Source: CAWBVG01 sp963792175 (GTDB lineage: Bacteria; Acidobacteriota; Vicinamibacteria; Vicinamibacterales; CAVVIG01). Taken from it: DNA of 64,000 bases. The notes beneath the pieces were generated by a model. The model saw nothing but the letters and a program-made list of their open reading frames with translations. It did not search any database and was not told the origin of the DNA. Positions 19,685 to 30,702 of the stretch are shown piece by piece (within the stretch, counting starts at the first letter, position 1; every line of letters begins with the position of its first letter). Location of the stretch: NCBI GenBank assembly GCA_963792175.1, contig CAWBVG010000043.1, positions 46,147 through 110,146 on the forward strand, given 5' to 3'. The position numbers and the translations under genes were made by a program.

Positions 19685-19970
19685 CGGAGGGTACGGAGAG
19701 AACGGATAAACCACAGAGCAACAGAGTCACGGAGATTGAACGGAGCTGCATCAGCCGGTTCGACGGGTCGGCCTGCGAAGCAGGCCGACTGAGCACGGAC
19801 GGATCGAATCGTGAAAACGAACACCACGCGATCCAGGGTGCTCGTTTTCACGTTCGATTCGTTCGTGCGGCGTCGCTTCGCGACGCCCGTCGAACCGTCT
19901 CAGGCTCCTCCGTTTAATCTCTGTTGCTCCGTTCCTCCGTGTGATCCCGTTCGCTCCGTCGCCTCCGTTA
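19682..19970. repeat. Branched cloverleaf foldback between convergent genes
   Basis: The outermost arms TAACGGAGG (19682-19690) and CCTCCGTTA (19962-19970) are perfect complements and contain the stop codons of both flanking genes. Imperfect outer arms about 60 bases long use CGGAG and CAGAGCAACAGAG words. Inside, CGGTTCGACGGG (19756-19767) pairs with CCCGTCGAACCG (19886-19897). This stem encloses three hairpins: GTCGGCCTGC/GCAGGCCGAC (19768-19790), CGAATCGTGAAAACGA (from 19805) with TCGTTTTCACGTTCGATTCG (to 19861), and GGCGTCG/CGACGCC (19869-19887, so its last bases compete with the enclosing stem). No gene is seen. Confidence 0.85.
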
Positions 19971-22163
19971 GCTGGAGCTCTCGGTCAGCGCCTTTGCCTC
20001 GCGCCGGCATCGCGCGGCGTCCGCTGGCTGGCCGGCGGCGTCGAATCCCGCGGCCAGCGCTTCCCAGACGACCGGGCGGCGCGGGCGGATCGCGACGCGC
20101 GCTGCAGGTACTCGAGGCCCTGCGCGCGCTGACCGTCGCGAATCAGCGCGTGCCGAGCACCGCCATCGCCCACGGATGGCCCGGGTTGCGGCGCAGCGCC
20201 TCGGTCGCCGCGTCGCGCGCCTCCGCGACGCGATTCGCCTGCGAGATACGCGCGCGCCAGCTCGATGAACGGCTCGGGATCGGACGCCGGCCGTCGCCTG
20301 CTCGAAGTGACGCCAGCGCCTCCGGCACGCGGTCCTGCGCCAGCAGCAGCCGGCCTTTCGCGCCGAGCGCCTCCGGGTTCTTCGGCTCGCTTCGCCAGCA
20401 CGGCGACAGCGAGCGTCTCGGCTTCGGCCGTCTTCTTCAGCGCGACGAGCGTCTCCGCCAGATTCACGCGCGTGCGCGAGTCGTCATCCGACGTCTGCGC
20501 GAGCGCGATCCGCAGCTCGCGCTCGGACTCGGCGTAGCGCCCGAGCTCGCGCAGCAGCTTGCCGTAGTTCTGGCGGACGCCGGGTCGATCGGGATCGAGC
20601 TCGAGCGCCCGCGCGAACGCCTGCGCCGCCATCGGCAGGCTGCCGTGGCGATAGGCCATCGACGCGAGCGTGCCGAACGCGAACGGATTGTCCGGGTCGA
20701 TTCGCGTGATCTCCTGCACGTCCTCGAACGCGCGCGCCAGCGCCGGGCCCTGGGCCGCCGTCGCCGCCTGCAGGCGGTCGTACAGCTCGACGTGCGTGCG
20801 CGGATCGGGCAGCCGCGGATCGTCGAGCGGCCCGCTGCCGCCCGAGCCGGCGGTGTAGCCGAGGCTGCGCAGCCGCTGCTTCCTGCTCGGGCGTCGCGGC
20901 GTTCGGCTGCGCGCGATCGCCCTGCGGCGCGAGCCGCTGCAGCGCGCGCTGCAGCTCGTCGGTCATCCGTCGACACGCGGTCGGGCTCCTGCCGCCGCCA
21001 GATCGTGGCTCTCCTGCGGATCGTCGCGCGAGGTTGTACAGCTCCGGCTCGGCGCCGACGATCAGCTTCCAGTCGTCCTTCACCCAGCTGCGCAGCGACG
21101 CCCAGTGGCAGTTCAGGCGGCCGAACAGGCTCTCCTGGTACAGCGGATCGGCGAGGCACGGCTGCGTCCGTCATCAGCGGGCGCAGATCGCGGCCCGAGC
21201 AGCGCAGGATCGGCGCGAGGCCGAGCAGGCCGAGCGCGGTCGGCACGACGTCGATCGTCGCCGCGCGCGGCCGCACGACGGCGCCCGGCGGGCACGCCGG
21301 GGCCGCTCATCATCAACGGCACCCGCATCGTCGACTGATAGATGAGGACGGCGTGCGTCAGCTCGTCGTGATCGCCGAGGCCCTTCGCCGTGATCGGCGA
21401 GCAGCATGACGACGGTGTCGCGCGTCGTGGCCGCGACGAGCGCAGCCACTCGAGCACGCGGCCGATCTGCGCGTCGGTGAACGCGATTTCGCCGTCGTAC
21501 GGATGGCCGCGAACCGATCGCGGTACGGCGCCGGCGGTGAGTACGGCGCGTGCGGGTCGTAGAAATGCAGCCACGCGAAAAACGGACGGCCGCCCGCGCC
21601 AGCTGCGCCGGCCGACGATTCGAGCCAGCGAAGCGCCGCGTCGGCCACTTCGTTCGCGCGCCGTTCGGCGCCCGGACTCGCCGGCGCTTGTCTCGTGGAA
21701 CTCCTCGTCGAAGGTGTCGAAGCCCTGGCTGAAGCCGAAGGCCGCCGCCACCGGATACGCGCCGACGAACGCGCGCCGTCCGATAGCCCTGCCGCTTCAA
21801 CACGCGTCGCGAGCGTCGGGTACTTGGACCCGAGCGTGAAGACGACGTTGCCGCGGACGCCGTGCGCGGCGGGTACTGGCCGGTGAGGATCGTCGCGTGC
21901 GACGGGCCGGTGAGCGGCACGGCGGTCTGCGACCTGATCGAACCGCACGCCGCGTGCGGCGAGCGCGTCGAGCGCCGGCGTCGCGCCGGTCGTCGCGCCG
22001 TAGGCGCCGACGTGATCGGCGCGCAGCGTGTCGATGGTGATGAGCAGCAGGTTCGGACGGTGCGCCGCCGTGCGATCCGCAGCCACCACCAGCGCGCCGC
22101 GCCACCAGAAACGCTGCGACGGCAACGGACCGCAGCCGGCGACAACGCGCCTTCTGTCGACAT
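19968..22163 (-). pseudogene. Sulfatase-like/TPR protein 3, densely frameshifted
   Basis: Piecing three frames together gives ITIDTLRADHVGAYG, a VPLTGPSHATILTGQYP nucleophile loop, PFFAWLHFYDPHAPYSPP, SDHGEGLGDHDE, and C-terminal TPR repeats (EIARIDPDNPF-like, RPGVRQNYGKLLRELGRY, RNPGHPWAMAVLGT). It ends in ALTESSS and TAA at 19968. Single-base shifts occur every few tens to a couple of hundred bases, yet few nonsense substitutions are seen. This favours base-calling or polishing error over old decay. The start is uncertain: ATG 22163 or TTG 22125. It is downstream of receptor 3 on the same strand. Confidence 0.72.
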
Positions 22164-22182
22164 CCCCAGCGATTCTATCCGC

Positions 22183-22220
22183 AAAAAAGAAACGCCCCGG
22201 GAGCCGATGCCCCGGGGCGT
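22183..22220 (-). terminator. Rho-independent terminator of receptor 3
   Basis: The arms ACGCCCCGG (22192-22200) and CCGGGGCGT (22212-22220) are separated by eleven bases. The A-rich run at 22183-22191 reads as a U-tract on the minus strand, 36 bases past the receptor stop. Confidence 0.85.
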
Positions 22221-22255
22221 GTCGAGAACAGCGCCGTCAGCTGCGATCGCGCGAA

Positions 22256-25208
22256 TCAGAACTTGAACTTGACTCGCCTGATCCGCAGAATCCGCGGCGA
22301 GAGGATCTCGTTGAGCTGTCCGAACGCCGCCGAGTTGAGCTGCCGCGTGCGCCCGAGCTCGGTGTCCGAGTTCATCACGTTGAACGAGATCGGCCGCGAC
22401 GTTGAACACCAGCGGTGCCGGCTGATCTTGATGTCCTTGGCGACGCGCAAGATCGAGGTCCCACAGATTCGGATACCGAGTGTCGTCGACATTTGGCGTC
22501 GCCAGCGCCCGCAGCGCCGACCGTCGGCGCCGGCGCTCAACTGGAGGAAGAACGGGCGCGCGTAGCCCTGGCGCCCGAACAGGTTGGCGCCGACGTCGAA
22601 CCCATCGGGCAGCTGATAGAGCCCGTTGGCGTTGAACTGCCACTTCGCGTTGTAGAAGATGTCGCCCTTCCCGAGCCGCCCGATCGCGGCGCGTATTGAC
22701 CGCCGTCGACCTGCGGACCGGCCAGCGCCAGCGACCCGTTGACGGCGTCGGTGCGCGTCGGATTCTGGACCGCGCCCGGCCCCCGGATGCTCGACGTAGT
22801 TGTTATACGAGAACGCGACGCGCGCGAACCACCGGTCCGCGAGCCGTTTGTTCAGGCTGAACTCGAGCCCGTTGTAGGTCGTGTGGTAGTCCGGCCGGTT
22901 CGCCAGGATGCGCGCGCCGTTGGTGGCATCGACCTTCGCCGCGTTCGGGCTGAACGCCCTCGCCGCTGTAGCCGAGCGCCGACGTCGACCGGACCGCGGT
23001 GTAGTCGGCGGACGTCAACCCGATGCGCGGATTCCAGCCCGGAATGTCGTAGCTGCGTGTGGAGCGTGTACGCCACGTCGAACCCGAGGTTCGGCATCAG
23101 CTCGCGATCGAAGCCGAGGATGAACTCGTTGTCGTGGTTGGCGTGTAGTTCGACGCGATCGTGCTGCGGCGGCGCAGCGCCGACCCCGGGTTCGTGATGA
23201 TCGATGCCGCGTGCCCGCAGTAGAGCGGCGCGAGGTTGGTCAGGACCTCGTTTTTCTGCGCGAGGTGATCGCCGTTCAGGTCGACCCACTTGTATGCGAT
23301 GTAGCGTGTAGTAGCTGCCGACCGGACTGGCCAGCGTCACCTCGCCGGGTTCAGCTGACCCGCGTAGCGCGCGTACGACGCGCGGACGATCGTCTTCCTG
23401 GCCTCGTCGAGCGCGAAGGTCGCGCTGACGCGCGGCGAGATGTCGTTCCAGTCGATCGTCGGGCCGCTGCCGTCGTAGTGACCGCCGGCAGCAGGTTCGG
23501 GAACGTCGGGATTGGCCGGCGCGACGCTCGGCGAGGTTCTTCGCCGTCTGCTTGTCCCACCGGACGCCGCGCGTTGACCGTCAACGCGCCCTTGCTGAAC
23601 GTGTCGCCGAAGTACAGGTCGGTGTATTGGCCGATCGACGACACGACGCGATCGCGCTAGACCTGCGCGACCTCGTCGCCGGGGCCGTTGATGTAGTCGC
23701 GAACATCCGAATCGCCGCTGTAGTGCGTCAGCGAATCGTTCGGCCTGCCGGTTGTAGCCGAAGCCGAACTTGAACTCGTGGCTGCCGCCGCCGGTCGTCG
23801 CGAACGCGCTGCCGCTGACGTCGAGGAGGTGCCAGGCCTTCGTGTACTTGGCGGTGACGTACGAACCGTAGGCGACTCGAGTTGTCGAGAGTCGACGCCG
23901 CCGTTGTTCGCCGCGCCGCCGATCGGGTCGAAGCCGTAGCCCCAGCCGTACCACGCGTACTTCCGTTGACGAAGAGGTTCGACCCGAACGTGTGGTTGTC
24001 CTCGACCTTCCACAGGCCGTGCAGCGGGTGCAGGACGCCGTCCTCAGGATAGAAGTTGCCCTGGTTCCAGAGGAACGACGTCGGCTCGTTGGCGACATAG
24101 CCCTGGCGACGCGGCCGAACTTCTCCTTCGCGCCGTTGAAGTAGAAGCCCGAGAACTGATCGTTCGTCGTCGGCGCCCAGTTGATCTTCGCGTTCGTGTT
24201 CGTCAGCACCGTCTTGTCGGTCGTCTGCTTGAGCCGGACGATGTCGATGTTCTGCTTGCCCCACGACACCCAGAACCAGAGCCTTGTCCTTGACGATCGG
24301 GCCGCCGATGTCGAAGCCGCGGTTCAGGATACTGTCGGTGTGGTTCGCCTTGTCGGCGAAACCGCCGCCGGGCAGCGCCAGCCGGCTGTCTTTTGCCAGC
24401 TCGCTCGGCAGGTTGGTCGACTCCATCTGGTGGTTGTTGTCCGCGCACGTAGACGTTGCCCTTGAACTTGTTCGTGCCGCGGCGCGTGACGAAGTTGATG
24501 CCGATGCCGCCGGTCTGCTGCCGCAGATCGTTGCCGCCGGTCGAGATGTTCACTTCGTCGAACGCGTCGAAGTCGTAGTACGACGACGAGGCGCCGCCCG
24601 AGTTCGACGTCGGTGATGACGACGCCGTCGAGGTTCCACATCGTGTCGGTGACCGGTCGTGCCCTTGCCGACGAAGCCCGACTGCTGGCCGCTTTCGTTG
24701 CCGCCGACGTTGACGCGGTCGACGATCACGCCGGGCACGGTCTTCAGCACCGCCCACGGATCCTTCGACTGCGGCGTCCCTTCGAGCTCGGCCTGGTCAG
24801 CGTGGTCGACGTGCCCGTCTTCTTCACGTCGACGACCGGCGAGGCGCCGGTGACCATGACCGTTTCCGCGAGGCCGCCGACCGCCAGCGTGAACGGGATC
24901 TGGACGTTCACGCCGGTATTGACGATGACGTCGCGCGCCTGTTTCGTGAAGCCGGGCAGTTCCACCGTCACGGTGTAGGTCGCGGCGTCCAGGTTGAGGA
25001 AACGGAATTGACCGCCGGTGTCCGTCACGGTCGTCCGTGGCTGACCGCCGATCGACTTCGCCACGACTGAAACCGTCGCGCCCGGCAGCACGCCGCCTTG
25101 CGCATCGGCGACGGTTCCGTAGATGTTTCCCGACGCGATCTGGGCGCCGCCGGCTGAGGCAACGCCAAGGCACAGCGTGGCAATCAGCAGGACGAACCAG
25201 CGTTTCAT
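22256..25208 (-). pseudogene. Oar-like TonB-dependent receptor 3, densely frameshifted
   Basis: A good ATG at 25208 follows GAGGAG. The signal peptide (cleavage near ASAGG), the regulatory domain (GNIYGTVADAQGGVLPGATV) and the TGASPVVDVKKTGTSTT plug start are in frame. The rest must be assembled from all three frames: VPGVIVDRVNVGGNESGQQSG, YYDFDAFDEVNISTGG, NFVTRRGTNKFKGNVY, GFDIGGPIVKDKA, INWAPTTNDQFSGFYFNGAKEKFG. It ends in LRIRRVKFKF. At least a dozen one-base shifts are needed. Protein-level conservation between shifts is high. Sulfatase-like gene 3 lies just downstream. Confidence 0.78.
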
Positions 25209-25371
25209 GGAAGGCTCCTCTCGTAACTGTCCGTTAGCGAGACGACTGCTCACGGACGGACGATGTTCGCAAACGAGGGGAGAGTGTAACCAAATTTCAC
25301 CAAGCTGAACACAACTACAACGATGAAGTATCATTTTTGCGACATCTTGATGCGGTTTTTTGGACAGGCGC

Positions 25372-27491
25372 TCAGCGGTTGAGCCAAATCCGGACACGTG
25401 CCCGGTCTTTTTCGTCCGACCCGGGGGGGACCTCGCGCAGGTAAGACGCCCAATACGTCCGGGCCTCTCCTGGACGGCCAAGACGAATCAGCACGTCGCC
25501 GAGGTTATAAAGCGCCTGATGATCGTGCGGATCAAGCGCGACCGCCTGCTTCCAATGTTGGGCGGCCTCTTCGAAGGCTCCGCGTTGCGCGGCGACAACA
25601 CCCAGGCCGTTATGCGCGCGAGCGAGCGTCGCATCGATCGTCAATGCCTCGTTGAACGCCGCCGCCGCTTTGTCTCCGGCACCGGCCATCAGGTACAGCA
25701 TGCCGATGTTGGTCAGCGGCAGGCCGCTCGTACGGTCGAGCGCCCGCGCGCGCTCGAAGGCCGCCAGCGCTTCCGCACCTCTTCCGGTCGAGGCCAGCGC
25801 GACACCGTACGCGATGAGCACGTCGAGATCCGGCTGCGGCGCCCGCGTGTAAGGCTCCAGACGAGCGACCGCTTCCTTCGCGAGTCCGGCGTCCGTCAAG
25901 TACGCGCCGAGCAACGCCGCGACATCGGCCGCGGCGGGGTTCAACTCGAGCGCGCGGTTGGCGGTGCGCGCGGCGCGGGCGTGGTCGCCAGCCTCGCTGT
26001 ACAGGAAGGCGAGATGCGTCAGCGACACCGCCATGTCGGGCCGCTGACCGACGATCTTTTCGCCGAGCGCGATCGCTCCCCGAAGGTCGCCGCTTTGATA
26101 CCGCGTGATGACCTCGTCGATCTCGCGGTCGAGCGCCACCAGGCGCTTTGGATCGTCCGCCTCGGTGTAGCTCGACTTCGGCGCCGCCGTGCCGGAGAGA
26201 TAACCGAGGCTGCCGAGACGCTTGCGGGTTTCGGCGCTCTCCGACGTCCTGCGCCGCACCGCGATCGGACGCGCGGAGCTGTCGGAGGAGTGTCTGCAAC
26301 TGCCGCACATCCTCCGGGCGCGACGGCGCGAGGTTCCGCGCCTCCGCCGGATCGGCGGCGACATCGTACAGCTCGGGAATCGGCAGATCGATGTACTTGA
26401 GCGGTCCGCGGGCGACACCGTACAGAGGCGCCCATCCCCGGTTGAGTGACGCGGACAAGGCCTCGAAATACGACGGCGCGTCGGTACGCCCACCCGGTTT
26501 CCATCGCGGCAAGGAGGCTCGCGCCATCCAGCCCTTGCGGCGGAGCGAGCCCCATCGCGTCGAGCACGGTTGGCAGAATGTCGACGTGGCGCACGGGATC
26601 GTTGACGACACGCGACGCGAAGAGCCGCGGCTGATAGACGATCAGCGGCACACGCAGCGTCGCGTCGTACGCAAACAGTCCGTGGGTCTGTTCGCCGTGG
26701 TCGCCGAGCGATTCGCCATGGTCGCCGGTGACGACGACGAGCGTGCGGCCGTTTCCGCCCTGCTCCAGAATCGGCGCAAGGAGCGGCGCCAGCGCCGCAT
26801 CGGCCGCCGAGACCTCGCCGAGATACGGGGCGGCGCGGTACCGCGTCGCATAGGGCTCCGGCGGCGCGTATGGGAAGTGCGGCTCGTAGAGGTGGACCCA
26901 GGCGAACCACGGCGTCGGGGACTGGGGGCTGGGGGACTGCCAGCTGATCCAGGCGGCGGCCGCGGCAACGGTCGCGGTTCCGGCGCGCTCCGGCTCGCGG
27001 AACGCCGCGCGCTCGGCGCCCTTGCCGTAACGGTCGTCGTAGACGTCGAACCCGCGCGCGAGGCCAAAGCGGACATCGAGGGGAAAGGCGCTGACAAAGG
27101 CCCCGGTCCGATAGCCCTGCGCTTTCAACACCGTCGCCAGCGTGTCCACGTTGTCCGGGAACCTGAACCCGGAATTCTCGCGCACACCGTGCGCGAATGG
27201 ATACCGGCCGGACAGGATGTTGGCGTGAGACGGCAGCGTGACGACCGTTTGCGCGAGAGCCCGCGAAAAGCGGACGCCGCCGGCCGACAGCCGGTCCAGC
27301 AATGGCGTCGATACCGTCGAGTTGCCATACGCCCCGAGCGCGTCGGCCCGGAGTGTGTCGATGGTGATCAGCAGCACGTTCAGGCCCGGCTCACGCCGGA
27401 TCGTCGGTGTCTGGCACCCAATCGTCACGGCGATGGCGATGACTGCCGCCGTGGCAACGCGCAGGCTCGACAGGCTCGATGTCACGCTCAT
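25372..27491 (-). CDS. Sulfatase-like/TPR lipoprotein 4, two frameshifts
   Basis: The lipoprotein signal is MSVTSSLSSLRVATAA through VTIGC (lipid-modified Cys near residue 26). The catalytic core has ITIDTLRADALGAYG, VVTLPSHANILSGRYP (Thr nucleophile position), VVTGDHGESLGDHGE and ELYDVAADPAE. The TPR arm (SLTHLAFLYSEAGDHARAA to LYNLGDVLIRLGRPGEA) fills the C-terminal 270 residues. Frame changes lie near 26490 and 26270. A low-complexity insert sits at about residue 185, just before PWFAWVHLYEP. It is divergent from receptor 4, making an obvious receptor-enzyme pair. Confidence 0.85.
26915..26940. repeat. In-gene word repeat (GGGGACTGGGGGCT) in sulfatase-like gene 4
   Basis: GGGGACTGGGGGCTGGGGGACT on the plus strand encodes the SPSPQSPTP stretch of the minus-strand protein at about residue 185. 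The words match those inside sulfatase-like gene 5 and in the nuoD leader. Confidence 0.65.
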
Positions 27492-27674
27492 CAGCCTACG
27501 TCAAACGCACACACTGACCGAACTGCTCGAAATTGGGACGTCGTGTCGGAGGCGGACTCCCGCAACAAATTCCCGGATCCCTCTTCCCGAATTCTTCCGG
27601 TGCTGTTTCTTCTCTCAGTTTTTTTATGGGCCAGTGCAACTAGTATGTCGTCCATTGTTTACATCGGAGGAGCC

Positions 27675-30624
27675 ATGAGATCGAAAGCAGTGTGGATCAT
27701 GATGGTCGCGATCCTCGGGGGGATCGGCACATCTTCGGCGTTCGCGCAGATCGGCCAGGGCCGTCTGGCCGGTATCGTGACCGACTCGCAGGGCGCGGTG
27801 CTGCCGGGTGTGATGGTGACGGCGTCGTCGCCGGCACTGATCGGCGTTCGCACTGCGGTGACCGAGGGTGACGGAAAGTACCTGTTCCCCGGCATGCCGT
27901 CGGGCACGTACAAGCTCGTGTTCGATCTTCCAGGCTTCAAAAAGGTCGAACGCGACAACATTGTCGTGGTCCTCGGTCAGACGATCTCCACCGACGCGCA
28001 GATGCAGGTTGGCGGCGTGGCGGAGAGCCTCACCGTCACCGCTGACTCGCCGGTCGTCGATGTGACGACGACGAGAGTGGGGACGAGCCTCAAAGGCGAA
28101 GCGCTGATCGCGGTTCCCAGCTCGACGGACATCTGGGCTGCGCTGTCGGAAACGCCTGGCGTCCGGATGTCGGGATTCGACGTCGGCGGCAGCCACAAGA
28201 GCCAGCAGTCCGGTTACGAGAGCTTCGGCATTCAGAATCAGGCGAAGGTCGTCTCCGACGGGATCGATCACACCGAAGGGGTGGGCGGCACCGGGTTCTA
28301 CGAGGACTTCTACGCGAACGAAGAGGTGTCGGTCGGCTCGCTCGGCAGCGACGTCGAAATGAATTCGCCGGGCGCGGCGGTCGTGACGACCATCAAGAGC
28401 GGCGGCAATACGTTCAAGGGGCTCGAACACATCTCGTACGAGCCTGGCAGCTTCGTCGGCAGCAACGGCGCGACGAGTGACATCGCCGCACGCGGCTACG
28501 TGTGTCCCCCCAACGGCGCAGGCGTGCAGCAGTGCAACAACCCGAACCTGTTGTTCTGGGAGGGACACGCCGATCTCGGCGGCCCGATCGCGAAGGACAA
28601 GGTCTGGTTCTACGGTGCGTACAACCATTTCAAGATCAACAAGCAGGTGTCCGGAGTGGCGCAGAGCGTCGCCACCGATCTCGGGATCTTCAACAACTAC
28701 ACGGCGAAGGGGACCGGGAAGATCAACAAGAACAACACGCTGATCGGCTACATTCAGGCCGGCCACAAGCAGAAGCCGTTCCGCAATCTGTCGACGCTCG
28801 TCCCCGCCGAATCGATTCTGGCGCAGGACAGCTGGTCGAGAATGTACAAGGGCGAGTGGCAGTCGGTGTTGAGCAATCGGGCGTTCCTGACGGTGAACGT
28901 CGGTCGCTTCACGCTCGACTGGCCGATGGTGCCGGCGGTCGATCCGGCCTCCCGAGTGCCGTCCGATCTATCGATCCGTCCCGGGTCTTCAGACCGGCGC
29001 CGGGTGGAACGCGTTCACGAGTGGACGCTCGAAGCCGCAAGTGAAGGCGCAGATGACGTACTACCTGCCCGAAAAGGGCGGCAGCCACGACTTCAAGTTC
29101 GGCTTCGAGGACATCAAGGACTGGTACCGGCTCGGCATCAATGGGCAGTCCGGACCGTATCGCCTCTCATATGCGACCCCAACCTCGGCGACAGCCGACC
29201 GCATCCGGTTCGTCGACACCGGCGTGACGGGAGATTTCGCCAGCGGCTGGGTGACGTCAGCCAACGTCGATCAGCACTACAGCGGGTTCGTTCAGGATCG
29301 CTGGGCGCCGAACAACCGCCTGACGATTACGGCCGGCGTGCGCTTCGACTACCAGAACCTGACGTACACGGACGGTATCCGGAAGCCGCAGATCGCCGAC
29401 TCGACCGCCGGCGTGCAGGCGGCTGTCTGTCCGGCCTCCGCTGGTCTGGCTCCCGGTTGTGATGGCCGCGCCATTTTCCAGCCGTCTACGACGATTGCCG
29501 GCGCGTCACTGCTGAAGAACACGGACGTCGCGGCGCGCATCGGGTTCAGCGCCAACCTCGACGGCGTCGGGAAGACGGTCTTGAAGGGCTTCTACGGCCG
29601 GTACTACAACAACCTCGCCGACACGTTCTCTGCGGCGAACCCGGGCGGCACCAGCTACAACGAGTACAACTTCAACGACCTGAATCGCAACGGGAAGTAC
29701 GACGGCGTCGCGGAGCTGGGCTCCTGGCGCACGCGCATCGGCGGCGCCGACGCACCGGTGAACCCCGACGCGTTTACGCCGTACACCGACGAGATCAGCG
29801 CAACCGTCGAGCGTCAGTTGTGGGGCGAGTCGTCGATCCGGGCCACGTATGTCCGCAAGATGCAGAATGGGTTCATCCCGTTCTACTACACGCCGATCGT
29901 CACGGGGTGGCAGGGACAGGTGACGGTGCCGAAGACGCGGGTCGTCAACGGCGTCACCTACAGCCTGCTGGACGTGCCTGACTCGCTCGCCGGTGCGACC
30001 GGCACCGAGTACACCAATGCTCCGGACAGCAAGTTCACGTACGACACCATCGAGGTGGCGTTCCACAAGCGGTTTGGCGGCAAGTTCTTCGTTCAGGCGG
30101 CCGCCGACTACCAGTGGCGCGACGAGCTGCGATCGGCCGACATTCCAGACGTCGGTTCGACGAGCCCGCTGAGCACCGATCCGATCGGCGTCTTCCCGCA
30201 GATCTCGGTCAACCCGAACGCCCCGAATCGTCAGAAGACGAGTGGGTACGGAGCGCAGCTTTCGGGTCGCTATAACTTCAAGTACGACGTCGGCCTCGCC
30301 GTGAACTACCGGTTCCAGAGCGGCTTCCCGTACTCGCTGGTGGTCCCGGATGGCACTGTGGATCTCAACGTCTGCAACTTCAACTGCGCGTTCTTCGCGC
30401 AGAACCTTGATCAGAACCGATCGGAGGCCGTCAACCTGCTCAACTTCCGGGTCGACAAGTCGATACCGATCGGCCGTTTCAAGGCGTCCGTGATGCTCGA
30501 CATCTACAACCTCCTGAACGCGGATCCGGTGACCAACTTCAACCTGTCGGTGGGTGCGCCGAGAACGGTGATCGCGGTTCTCGATCCGCGCGTGTTCCAG
30601 GTGGGCTTCAGGGTGGAGTTCTAG
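27675..30624 (+). CDS. Oar-like TonB-dependent receptor 4, one frameshift
   Basis: ATG 27675 is preceded by GGAGGAG. It has a signal peptide (cleavage after AFA), a regulatory domain (GRLAGIVTDSQGAVLPGVMV), a plug (VSDGIDHTEGVGGTGFYE, GAAVVTTIKSGGNTFKG) and a barrel (HADLGGPIAKDKVWFYGAYN, FDYQNLTYTDG, FFVQAAADYQWRDEL) ending in FQVGFRVEF. The frame changes near 28960, between TLDWPMVPAVDP and the segment leading to VKAQMTYYLPEKGG. It is divergently paired with sulfatase-like gene 4. The terminator is at 30670-30702. Confidence 0.88.
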
Positions 30625-30657
30625 AAAGTTAAAAGGTTAAAAGTTAAAAGTTAAAAC
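30625..30657. repeat. Single-arm word repeat, GTTAAAA type
   Basis: Four to five copies of GTTAAAAG follow the receptor stop immediately. There is no complementary arm. This is markedly AT-rich against the surrounding GC-rich sequence. Confidence 0.7.
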
Positions 30658-30669
30658 CAGGAAGACTGA

Positions 30670-30702
30670 GGGCGGCTCCGAACGCGGGGCCGCCCTTTTT
30701 TT
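30670..30702 (+). terminator. Rho-independent terminator of receptor 4
   Basis: The arms GGGCGGC (30670-30676) and GCCGCCC (30689-30695) are followed by seven T residues. The T-tract runs into the TTA that is the complement of the stop codon of the convergent gene (30701-30703). Confidence 0.9.

Noticed and set aside
19682..19970. A tRNA or tmRNA reading of the cloverleaf
   Set aside because: Arm lengths and the total of 289 bases do not fit, and no T-arm consensus, anticodon arm or CCA end is present.
26148..29462. A 1104-codon open frame on the plus strand
   Set aside because: Its first half is the antisense of sulfatase-like gene 4 and has no protein-like character; only the part from ATG 27675 is the real receptor.
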